64,000 nucleotides of DNA from Jaltomata sinuosa (lineage: Eukaryota; Streptophyta; Magnoliopsida; Solanales; Solanaceae). Shown here one piece after another: positions 11,960-21,525 of the stretch; the stretch's first letter is position 1, and the number at the start of each line of letters is the position of its first letter. A model generated the notes under the pieces. That model made no database searches, was not told the origin of the DNA, and saw only the letters and a program-made list of their open reading frames with translations. Position numbers and translations under genes: made by a program. The stretch is from assembly GCA_003996215.1 (NCBI GenBank), contig QJPP01000669.1, positions 1 to 64,000 on the forward strand, read 5' to 3'.

Positions 11960-12992
11960 AATTCAGATCGGAAAAGGGCCAAAAAATATACCCTTCGTTA
12001 ATCTATTGGGCTAAAAATACCCCTCAGTTTATCTTTTTGGCTCACTTTTACCCTTAAAACTAACAGCCCTCTTCTTTTTTTTAAATTATTATATTTTACG
12101 TGGCTCTTTCTTATTGGACAAAACTAAAACTCAACCCATCCGAATTTTTCCTGCCGCCCCGACCCAATTTCACTACCCATGACCCAAACCCATTTAGAAA
12201 AACACATCGACATAAAATATACATCGATCGTGGGATTCTCAGGTGTTGTTTGGCCTTCATGACTTACTTGAATAGGATTCTCAGCAACAAAAGGAATTGA
12301 TTCCGTAGTATTATTAAAAGCATGTGCACTTTTTGCATTATTTTATTTTCTGTTGTTATTTGTCTTTGGGGTTTGCCTCTCTAGAGCTTTGATTTTGTTG
12401 TATTGAAAATATGGCAATGGATGTGTATGAAATAAAAAGTAAGAGCTTCGTTATTATGTTCCTCCCTTTGTTAACCACTGTATAAAGAGAGAGAAAATTA
12501 AGCAAAACAGAACTTTAATTTCTAATTGTTGCGGCTTTACTTTGACATGCATGGTGCACCCCTTAAAATAATCTAAAAGATGTTTGCACCACTGAACAAG
12601 CTTTTTTCTTTTGTTTTCTGGTTTTCATGGCTTGCATGAATTGGATTTTCAGAGTCAGAAAGAATTTATTTTTATAGTGTTCACAGTCAGAACGATGATC
12701 GTATGTTTTATGTCCTTTGTTGGGTTTTTCTAAATGGGTTTGGGTCATAGGTAGTGAAATTGGGTCGGGGCGGCAGGGAAAATTCGGATGGGTTGGGTTT
12801 TAGTTTTGTCCAATAAGAAAGAGCCACGTAAAATATAATAATTAAAAAAAAAGAGGGTTGTTAGTTTTAAGGGTAAAAGTGAGCCAAAAAGATAGACTGA
12901 GGGGTATTTTTAGCCCAATAGATTAACGAATGGTATATTTGAACCTTTTCAGATAGTTCATGGGTATTTTTGGCCCTTTTCCGAATTCAGAT
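11960..12992. mobile_element. Fold-back Mutator-like element with perfect 9-bp target duplication
   Basis: The element proper is 11969-12983 (1015 bp), flanked by aattcagat at 11960-11968 and again at 12984-12992. It starts cggaaaagggcc and ends ggcccttttccg. The inverted arms are long: about 255 bp on the left (to about 12225) and about 290 bp on the right (from about 12690), the left arm lacking some 30 bp near its tip. A 9-bp target duplication with long arms is characteristic of Mutator-like elements. No transposase is encoded, so it is non-autonomous. Inside the loop, the region near 12256-12310 resembles that near 12628-12680 in direct orientation. Confidence 0.85.
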
Positions 12993-13268
12993 TCACGCAT
13001 TGCAAGGTTCTTTTTTTAGGGCGACGCTCCTAGTATTTATTCTCGAGGGTCGAACTCGAAACCTTTAATTAAAGATGAAAAGATCCCAAATCACCTCACC
13101 ACAACCCATGTTAATACCTTTTTCTATCAGTTAACTATGTCGAGAATGAGTTGAACCCTAAAAGGAAACCAATATTAACGAAAATACAATATGCAGAAGC
13201 TAAGTAAGATAGAAGAGAACCGAAAAAGGGGATGAGAAGTAGAACCTAGAAGAAGGGGATGAGGATAT

Positions 13269-13478
13269 TCAGACATTTGATTTCACAATAAGCATAACCC
13301 ATTGTTTCCAACTCCTAGTCTTTTTTAACCAAATGTTATTTGGGCATGAATCCCAAATAAAACTCTCCAATATTTTACTTGGCCCGATAATCTCAACCGA
13401 ATCAATCTTATGCACTTCTAGCCCATAGGCCCTTTCGGAGTCAGCTCGGTTCACAACACTTGAACTGCTCCAATTGGC
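13269..13478 (-). pseudogene. Orphan terminal-exon-like coding fragment, family not identified
   Basis: The minus strand has an acceptor-like ttttgtag ending at 13479. From there 69 codons are open to a TGA at 13269-13271. The translation has ordinary amino-acid composition and includes VEIIGPSKILESFIWDSC and KTRSWKQWVMLIV, so it looks like real protein and not random reading. I found no matching upstream exons between 13480 and about 14300, where a MITE and low-complexity DNA begin. It may be a gene fragment left by transposition, or the last exon of a gene whose other exons I failed to see. I do not recognise the family. Confidence 0.35.
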
Positions 13479-13773
13479 CTACAAAATGAAAGAATTACCT
13501 ATATTATACTATCAATTAGTATTATCATAAAATACAAAAGAATACGTATGTTCTTGATCTTTGGATCAATTCCAAAGATTATGACTATTTTTCTTCTGAT
13601 ATATTATTATTCTTTTTTTTTTGTTAAGTTAATTAACGTGTTGCGAACTACTGTAATGCTTTTAGATTTTCTTAATTAATGGTGGTGCCAAAATAATCAG
13701 CTCTTAAATTGACTAATTAAATATACATAATTATCCACAAAAAAAAATCCAACTATCTATATGTATATATCTA

Positions 13774-14034
13774 TTACTTCGTCTATTTCAAAATAAGTGT
13801 CGTTTTAACAAAAAAATATATATTGTCTAAAAATTAGTGTCACTTTAGAAATTCAAGACAAAAATAGCAATTGTTTTCAACTATTTATACCTTTGTATTA
13901 AAGAACTACTTCTTCTTAATAGTGCTCAATATTCAAGAAACATTTAATAACTTAATAAACTATATAGCTTACATATTTATTGTATTTACAACGTGAAATA
14001 AATTAATGTGATTTATTTTGAAAAGAAGGAAGTA
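13774..14034. mobile_element. Stowaway-like MITE
   Basis: The left end tacttcgtctatttcaaaat and the right end ttttgaaaagaaggaagta are approximate inverted repeats ending in TA, around an AT-rich non-coding interior. Confidence 0.6.
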
Positions 14035-14320
14035 TATTCTAGTAATGTGGACAAATTATGATAGGATGTGGCAAGTGAGGCGCAATTTCTTATTTTGATA
14101 GTCAAGAGCAATGGATTATCAAGTTCAATTTTGATTTGGGTACTTGTGTAGTTGACGGGCAATGATACCTTTAATGCATGCATTAAAAATTCTCTCATTA
14201 TTAATACCAAAATTTATTATGTATTAATTACACAACATAATACTAGGGGTGCTTATCGGGTGGATTGGACGAATAAATATGCTTAATGATTCGGTTTATT
14301 GGTGATCGGCTATTAAATAA

Positions 14321-15625
14321 TGAGGAAATTTCAAAAATACTAGCCTAATTAAAATTAATTGGACTTTTATGTCAATATTTTGCTAATTACAAATCATATC
14401 AACTATTTCAATGTCAAGCAAAAAAAAAAAAATCTCGCCTCACTCTCTCTTTTTCAATTTTTTTATTTCTCCTTCTCTTTCTTTTTCTTTCTGTTTTCTC
14501 TCTCTTTTTCTTTCTTTTTTCTTTTTTCTTTTTTCTTTCTGTTTCCTCTTTCTTTCTCTTTCTTTTTACTTTGTATTTAATACTTTTACCTCTTTTTCTT
14601 TCTTTTTTCTTTGTATTTAATATTTTTACCTCCCTCTTTGTATTTTATATTTTCATACTTCTCGTTCTCTGTCTCTCTCCCTTTCAATTTTCACTTTTTC
14701 TTTCCCTTGTTGTATTTTGTATTGTTATCTCTCTCTTTGTCTCTTTTTCTTTTTGTATTTTGTATTCACCCCTCTCCCCCTCCTCTTTCTCTCTTTTTCT
14801 TCTTTCGGATACAATTGTATCAACGAATATAAATACAATTCGTATCAATGAAATATAATTTGTATTCAATTATATCAATGAATACAAATACAATTCGTAT
14901 TAACGAAATACAATTTGTATTCAATTGTATCAACGAATACAAATACAATTCGTAAGCGAAATACAATTTGTATTCAATTGTATCAATGAATACAAATACA
15001 ATTCGTATCAACAAATAGAAAACACAATTTGTATCAACGAATACAATTTCTCTTTATCTCCTCTTTGTATTATATAGATTACAAATACAAATACAAATAT
15101 AATTCGTATCAATGAAATACAATTTGTATTCAACTGTATCAACGAATACAAATGCAATTCGTATCAATAAATACAATTTATCTTTCTCTCCTTTTTGTGT
15201 TATACATATATGTTATATACAAATTAAATACAAATATATCAATTGAGAATTGTATTTAGAGAAAAGAAGAAAAAGAGATGGAGGGAGGAAGAGAGGCAGT
15301 GAGAGGGAGGGAGAGGGAAGAGAGGGGAGCGAGATTGGTGAGAGAGGGAGGAGAGTGGCCAGCGAGATTGGGGAAAGAGGGAGGAGAGTGGCCATCGAGA
15401 TTGAGAGAGAGGGAGGAGAATGGCCAGCGAGATTGGGGAGAGAGGGAGGAGAGTGGCCAGCGAGATTGAGAGAGAGGGAGGAGAGTGACGAGAGAGATAG
15501 ATGGGAGAAGGAGAAGCTATATACCAATAGTTTTGACTAATTGGCAAGGAGCGTAATTAATTTAAATTATAGGCATGGAGCATAATTAGACCTCTAATGT
15601 GGGTGTGTTATGTAATTTTCCCTTA
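14321..15625. repeat. Compound low-complexity element (pyrimidine tract, minisatellite, purine tract)
   Basis: Three parts follow each other. About 14436-14805 is almost pure C/T. About 14810-15175 is a minisatellite with a 53-56-bp period built from aatacaaatacaattcgtat and its near-complement. About 15270-15510 is almost pure A/G. The outer ends (ggaaatttcaaaaatac on the left, gtaattttccc on the right) are weakly inverted, so the whole may be one non-autonomous transposon. All open frames here (Phe/Ser-rich on plus, Arg/Glu/Gly-rich or Leu/Pro/Ser-rich through the purine tract) are low-complexity artefacts. Confidence 0.65.
15329..15492. repeat. 33-bp tandem repeat, five units
   Basis: Units start at about 15329, 15362, 15395, 15427 and 15460. 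Each begins gcgagattg (tcgagattg in unit 3) and contains gggaggaga(g/a)tggcca or a close variant. Spacing is 33 bp with one 32-bp step. Confidence 0.9.
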
Positions 15626-16599
15626 AATATACTAATTCACTTGTCAACCGATAAGATAACGGTTGGTTTGGTATCGGATTAGCAATTAATGAACGGTTAT
15701 TGGGCGGCATATCGGATAAATCTAAGAGACAACGAAATATCAAACGGTTATCCATATCTCCTTCATTTCTTCACTGACTAAGTTGTTTGTATGTATTGTT
15801 GTTCATCTATTTATCAATCGTTTAGGCTTATTGAGTTTTGTTCGTATGATTTTTTTAATAGTTTATAACATAGAATCAAATGAAAGTTTTCTACTAGAAC
15901 TAAAACCTATGTAGAAATATTTTTTAATTACTGGGTCGGCTAAAAAAATCAACTCTTTAATATGATTTGAAATTTCTCAATTTCATATCAAACTTTGTGA
16001 ATGACGTATTGAGGTTGTTTTATTTTTGTTGCGATCCTTCATATTATCAAGAATTATTTTGTCTTTTGATTTAAGAATTAATTTCAGGTTTCGTTTATGT
16101 TTCAAGGAGAGGACTGTCCTTTATGGTTAGAAGTCACAATAAGTGGCTCGTTATTTCCTAAGCTAAGAAGTGAATAGAATTATGAATGGTGTTTTAGTTT
16201 TTGAGTTTACAAGAGATACTTTATATATCTAGGGGTAAAAATATAAATATGATAATTCTTAACGGGTTAACGGTTTAACCAATAAGAAAATTGATTAATT
16301 CGCCTCCGCATCAATAAGTCATTAATTATAAAATTTTAATCTGTTCACCAACCGTTAATCTGATAACCCATTACCAATAAGCTAATTTTGCGATTAGGTT
16401 ATCGATTACGGTTCGAATTTGAACAGCCCTACATAATACTATCAAATAGAATATATAATTAACATTCGGCCAAAAGTTCAAGTGATGGACTACCAAATTT
16501 TAGGTCACTTAGACCCATTATCCACATGTTATGGCATGACCCATTTCCTTATTGAAGTTTCAAGTGATGGCATCAATTTCCTTTATATAGGTTTTACAT
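15626..16599. other. Intergenic, no gene recognised
   Basis: AT-rich DNA. Phrases such as aacgggttaacggtttaacc (about 16260) and the reverse-oriented gataacccattaccaat (about 16360) hint at another old inverted-repeat element. I could not define its ends. Confidence 0.4.
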
Positions 16600-16602
16600 T
16601 AA

Positions 16603-16832
16603 GAGGTCGTTTGGTACGAATTATAAGGGATAATAATTTTAGGATAAAATGTAAAATTATTTTATCTTATATTTGGTTAATAATATTAGTTAATTTGATA
16701 TATTTATTCTACTATTTATATTATAATCATAAGATAAGTTATCCTATATATATGATAAGAACATTTATCCCATAAAATATCTCAATCCATGGGATAACAT
16801 TGTCTATTTCATTCTTCATACCAAATGATTCC
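16603..16832. mobile_element. Tourist-like MITE with TAA target duplication
   Basis: The left end gaggtcgtttggtacga and the inverted right end (reverse complement ggaatcatttggtatga) are flanked by taa at 16600-16602 and 16833-16835. A 3-bp TWA duplication is typical of PIF/Harbinger (Tourist) elements. The right half of this element recurs at 20509-20622. Confidence 0.6.
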
Positions 16833-16961
16833 TAATGATTTTAAATTTTAAATCATTTAAATCTAAGGTTCTTGTGGTTAGAGGTGACAAAATTAGCCCA
16901 TAAAAATATAATATTGATCATTATTTAAGTTTGGGCTGATTATTGACTCGCTTATAAACTA
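16716..16961. repeat. Duplicated segment C, first copy
   Basis: Starts tttatattataatcat and ends gggctgattattgactc. The second copy is at about 20509-20738, with roughly one difference per 15-20 bp by eye. It contains the right half of the Tourist-like MITE plus about 130 bp beyond it. Confidence 0.8.
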
Positions 16962-16975
16962 AGGTAGAGCATATA

Positions 16976-17183
16976 TCGAAGATACATCTTCACTGTCAGT
17001 GATAAGTACCTTGCTAAATGCTATAAAGGAATTAAGAAGATGACCCACAAAATTATACTCACTGTTGAGAAAAGAGATACTGATGATATGAAGAAGCAAG
17101 AAACAAAGACAGATCAAATGGATGATTTGGTGAGCCTGCTGTTGGAGGGTGATAATTTACCTGCTAAATTATTTATTGGTTAA
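16976..17183 (+). pseudogene. Coding-looking fragment, family not identified
   Basis: After an acceptor-like ggtag, an open frame runs to TAA at 17181-17183. It includes YIFTVSDKYLAKCYKG, a Met at 17040 and a charged tail with DDLVSLLLEGDNLPAK. Composition and lack of simple repeats suggest captured or broken exon sequence. It occurs only once, between duplicated segments C and A, and its last codons run into segment A. I do not recognise the protein. Confidence 0.25.
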
Positions 17184-18336
17184 CTTTAAGTTTTGCGCAC
17201 CTTTTGGATTTAAATTCTATACACGGTTATATATTGTTTTTCCTAATGACTGACATGGGAGCTCGCTGCCCATATTAGATTTGTTTGAAGTCTTTTATCA
17301 AATAAATTGGGAGTGGATCGGACAATTAGTGGGTCGGATCATCGAAAGAATGGGTCAGACTATTAAATTTAATAGGAACCTAGGTGGTAGCCATGTAGAG
17401 TGACTTTGTCCTAGTTGGACGGACATATAGATGTCAAATCATCACAGAAAATTGGGTGTTAAGTTGGAGGGTATTTGTGGTTCAAAATATTAACAACAAG
17501 GGTATTTCTGAGCCCAAAATAAAACATCCCCCCTGAATAAGTAAGACCCCGCTCTTTCTAATTCAAAAAAAGAAGGGGTGAAGCGCCCGTTTGAAGTGGC
17601 GAAGGCCTATGCTATACTAAGAAAAAAAGTAGGTTGAGATTACGAAGTCACTTAGTCGAACTAGAAAACTATAAAGAAAGGGAGGCTAAGGTTACGAAGT
17701 AAGGTCAACTGGTTAAAGAAAGCTCAGATGAATCCAATCTGGGATAAAACTCCTTACATGGGGAAGTCCAAGCTGGGATTTGGGGAATCAGAAAGAAGTC
17801 ACAGTCCGGGTGGAAAACTCTTCGAGCGGATCAAGCTCTTCTTTTCTTCCTTTATTACGAGATCCGGAAGTAGAAAGAAGTTGTATCAAAAAAGTGGGTT
17901 ATTCGCCTAGTGATAGAACTTTCACGCAACAAGAAAGCAAAGCGTATCGTATCTCGCACCATCCGAATAGGTTTCACGACAGCTCTGTGGAGATTTTCGG
18001 GTCAAAAAACTGTTCGACGTCAGAACCGATCTCAAAACCCTAATATCACCGTCTTCAGATTAAGGACTTTCTCTATATCTATATCTATGCAACTAGTTCT
18101 TTCACTTGCTTCCAAATCCATCCATCTTACTTACTCAAAAGCTTTGAATATTCTACTAGAAATCTTGCTTCTAGCTTTGGGCACCTCTGACATAAACAGA
18201 AATATCATATATACAAGGCTAGCCTTTTCTCTCAAGCGTTTTAGTATTGGATCCGCTCTTCTGTTAACATGAACATGAATTAGATTTTATTCGAATTCTT
18301 TATTCTTAAGAGAATTCCCCACCCGAACCATTCGTA
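17165..18336. repeat. Duplicated segment A, first copy (Mutator-type end plus organelle-like DNA)
   Basis: Segment A recurs at 18997-20164 with about 1 per cent difference by eye. Its first part (to about 17530) resembles a Mutator-type element terminus (ttggagggtatttgtggt... gagcccaaaata). The rest is organelle-like DNA described separately. It ends abruptly at gaacc|attc, where segment B begins. Confidence 0.85.
17530..18336. other. Organelle-like (probably mitochondrial) DNA insert, first copy
   Basis: The base composition is more balanced than the surroundings, and the phrasing (cgaagtcacttagtcgaac, agaattccccacccg) resembles plant mitochondrial DNA. Two overlapping frames, at 17728-17910/17780-18043 and 17910-18272, stay open, but I could not match them to a known mitochondrial gene. 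The likely reading is a nuclear copy of mitochondrial DNA (NUMT); this is inference. A 1-bp difference from the second copy near 17781 shifts the frame of the first reading. Confidence 0.45.
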
Positions 18337-18337
18337 A

Positions 18338-18995
18338 ATATCATAGTTATTGAGTTCGCAACTTTATATTTATATTTAATGAATAATCTAATATGAGTAC
18401 AAGATTTAAACAAAAGTTAGTAGATTCGTTCGAATATTCAACTAGTACAGACTTTGTAGAGTATTGATGGGGTCATTTGGTACACAAAATGAGATATGCA
18501 TGAATATCTCATGGGTTGAGATATTCAGTGAGACTATTTTATCTCATCTTTAATATGAGATAGTAATCACATTATTTTAATATAAATAATGAGATAAAAC
18601 AATCTTGAGATTAACTAATACCTTACATCAAATATAAAATAAAAATAATCTTAAATTTTATCTCGAAATTATTATACTAATCTCATATACAAACGTTTAA
18701 ATAACCCTGTCCTTTCGGTGCATGTATCTCCTTTGGGGGTAAGTGACGTGTTTGAATGTTTTGTTTGGGAAGTACGAGGAAAATTAAGAGGTGGGGGTAC
18801 GAGGAAAAAGAAGAAGAGAGTGTGCAGGTGGGTTGGGGGTGGGGGAGGGGGAGGGGGTGTTCTTTTTTTTCCTTCCTAATTTGCCTTTTACTTTTATTTT
18901 TAAAGATAAAAATTGGAAAAAATTCAAAGATAAGAACATTAGTTAACTATTTTTAGACTAATAAAAATATAAGAAAAACTAAATAGCAAGAATAA
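18338..18995. repeat. Duplicated segment B (inserted copy)
   Basis: Copy of 10800-11455, in the same orientation, sandwiched between the two copies of segment A. It has a small insertion (an extra gaa) and several substitutions in the G-rich part. The junctions are abrupt on both sides. Confidence 0.85.
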
Positions 18996-18996
18996 A

Positions 18997-20305
18997 TTAT
19001 TTATTGGTTAACTTTAAGTTTTGAGCACCTTTTGGATTTAAATTCTATACACGGTTATATATAGTTTTTCCTAATGACTGACATGGGAGCTCGCTGCCCA
19101 TATTAGATTTGTTTGAAGTCTTTTATCAAATAAATTGGGAGTGGATCGGACAATTAGTGGGTCGGATCATCGAAAGAATGGGTCAGACTATTAAATTTAA
19201 TAGGAACCTAGGTGGTAGCCATGTAGAGTGGCTTTGTCCTAGTTGGACGGACATATAGATGTCAAATCATCACAGAAAATTGGGTGTTAAGTTGGAGGGT
19301 ATTTGTGGTTCAAAATATTAACAACAAGGGTATTTCTGAGCCCAAAATAAAACATCCCCCCTGAATAAGTAAGACCCCGCTCTTTCTAATTCAAAAAAAA
19401 AGAGGGGTGAAGCGCCCGTTTGAAGTGGCGAAGGCCTATGCTATACTAAGAAAAAAAGTAGGTTGAGATTACGAAATCACTTAGTCGAACTAGAAAACTA
19501 TAAAGAAAGGGAGGCTAAGGTTACGAAGTAAGGTCAACTGGTTAAAGAAAGCTCAGATGAATCCAATCTGGGATAAAACTCCTTACATGGGGAAGTCCAA
19601 GCTGGGATTGGGGAATCAGAAAGAAGTCACAGTCCGGGTGGAAAACTCTTCGAGCGGATCAAGCTCTTCTTTTCTTCCTTTATTACGAGATCCGGAAGTA
19701 GAAAGAAGTTGTATCAAAAAAGTGGGTTATTCGCCTAGTGATAGAACTTTCACGCAACAAGAAAGCAAAGCGTATCGTATCTCGCACCATCCGAATAGGT
19801 TTCACGACAGCTCTGTGGAGATTTTCGGGTCAAAAAACTGTTCGACGTCAGAACCGATCTCAAAACCCTAATATCACCGTCTTCAGATTAAGGACTTTCT
19901 CTATATCTATATCTATGCAACTAGTTCTTTCACTTGCTTCCAAATCCATCCATCTTACTTACTCAAAAGCTTTGAATATTCTACTAGAAATCTTGCTTCT
20001 AGCTTTGGGCACCTCTGACATAAACAGAAATATCATATATACAAGGCTAGCCTTTTCTCTCAAGCGTTTTGGTATTGGATCCGCTCTTCTGTTAACATGA
20101 ACATGAATTAGATTTTATTCGAATTCTTTATTCTTAAGAGAATTCCCCACCCGAACCATTCTTAAGACCACCAAACTCTCTCGAATGAATTCTACTCTTT
20201 CTGCTTTCGAGCTACACCGGGGGCAAAATCTTTTTCCCACTATGACGGAGTGTATATTTGCTCTATTTCAAATAGTTCAAGAGTTTTTGACCCTTTTTCT
20301 ATAAA
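18997..20305. repeat. Duplicated segment A, second copy, with fuller right end
   Basis: Repeats 17165-18336 and then continues for about 80 bp of further organelle-like DNA. It next meets a second piece of the Mutator-type terminus (about 20248-20300, gtatatttgctctatttcaa). This copy therefore shows both edges of the organelle-like insert, at about 19355 and 20247. Confidence 0.85.
19355..20247. other. Organelle-like (probably mitochondrial) DNA insert, second copy
   Basis: About 890 bp, nearly identical to 17530-18336 over their shared length, with about 80 bp extra at the right. It lies inside a Mutator-type terminal sequence. The related but uninterrupted terminus at 20305-20508 reads gagcccaaaata directly into atggagggtatatttgctc, which is what the flanks of this insert would give if joined. 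The open frames (19557-19871 and 19738-20100) are not matched to a known gene. Confidence 0.45.
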
Positions 20306-20508
20306 TTTAATGGTATCTTAGGTGGCAGTCATGTGGAGTGGCCTCGTGGCTGCCAAATGATCACAGAAAATAGGGTGTTAAGTTGGAGGGTATTTGTGGT
20401 CCAAAATATTAACATCAAGGGTATTTTTGAGCCCAAAATAATGGAGGGTATATTTGCTCTATTTCAAATAGTTCGAGGGTAGTTTTGGCCCTTTTCCGTT
20501 TATATTAT
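20305..20508. mobile_element. Mutator-type element terminus, uninterrupted copy
   Basis: Ends in ggcccttttccg, the same terminal sequence as the fold-back element at 11969-12983. The body matches the flanks of the organelle-like inserts. It abuts the half MITE at 20509, as if the parent element had inserted into that MITE. Confidence 0.65.
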
Positions 20509-20738
20509 AATCATAGGATAAGTTATCCTATATATATGATGAGAACATTTATCCCATGAAATATCTCAATCCATGGGATAACATTGTCTATCTCATTCTC
20601 CATGCCAAACGATCCCTAATGGTTTTAAATTTCAATCATTTTAATCTAAGGTTCTTGTGGTTAGAGGTGACAAAATTAGCCCATAAAAATATAATATTGA
20701 CCATTGTTCAAGTTTGGGCTGATTATTGACTCACTTAT
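20509..20738. repeat. Duplicated segment C, second copy
   Basis: Matches 16716-16961 and starts exactly where the Mutator-type terminus ends. It carries only the right half of the Tourist-like MITE. Confidence 0.8.
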
Positions 20739-21525
20739 TTGTTAACTCAACTCATTTTGACTCGCTTATTATTAACTCAACTCATTTTAATCCACCCGTT
20801 ACCGAATGCGTATTTTATTTACATTTATTACTCAAACATGATGGAGGAACATGAATATATTCATTTGTTAGATGAGAGAAGAATAAGGGGTAAAAACTTA
20901 ACTGCACCAAAAGTTTACGTCAAGCCATTAAATTAGATACATGTCATGCATCAATATTTTTCAATGCTTAATTATGGTGAAATGATATATACATTTTCAC
21001 TTTTGATTTATCAATTCTTAAAATTACTTATTTAGTTAAATATAAAGACTCGGCGTATGTAATTTTTTACAAAACTGCCAATTGAGCATAAAAAAAAATG
21101 TTAGTATAGTATTTCAATTACTAAAATTTAGTATTCATAGAGGCAGATTTCAAATGAAATAACGATTTCTACTGACAAATCTTCAACTTTCACAAACAAT
21201 TTTTTTTTCCAAGTACATGTTCAAAGCTCAAGTTTAACTAATAAACTCTTTCACTTCAACTATAAATACTTTTTGTTTCAACTTCAAAGAGAAATTGTAC
21301 AATACTTAATATTTCAACAATCTTCTGAATTAACTACGTTGCAAATGATGATTCTGAGTTCAAATTACTTATCTACTAGTTCGGTTAAAATTGTAATGGC
21401 GAACACTTTCAAACTACAAATTAACTTGTACAAGCTGAAGTTGAACCGCAGACATAAATTTTACGTGATCATAGCCAAAAGTTCGAGAAAGATATAACAG
21501 CAGACTTAAACTGCTCCAAAGTGGC
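20739..21525. other. Intergenic, no gene recognised
   Basis: Begins with short degenerate repeats of ttaactcaactcatttt. The rest is AT-rich without a recognisable element. It holds the 3' flank of the proteasome chaperone gene, whose stop is at 21526-21528. The plus-strand frame at 21273-21497 has no recognisable family. Confidence 0.4.

Noticed and set aside
14359..14858. Long Phe/Ser/Leu-rich open frames that look like membrane proteins
   Set aside because: They arise from a pure pyrimidine tract and stay open in more than one frame at once.
15213..15547. Arg/Glu/Gly- and Leu/Pro/Ser-rich frames of about 100 codons on both strands
   Set aside because: Products of the 33-bp purine-rich tandem repeat; open in several overlapping frames.
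17728..20100. Repeated 104- and 120-codon frames as a pair of real genes
   Set aside because: They lie in duplicated organelle-like DNA, overlap each other in different frames, have no recognised family, and one is shifted by a single base between the copies.
18997..20164. Segments A and A' as LTRs of a retrotransposon enclosing B
   Set aside because: No TG...CA ends, primer site or polypurine tract; B is a copy of local DNA, not retroelement interior.
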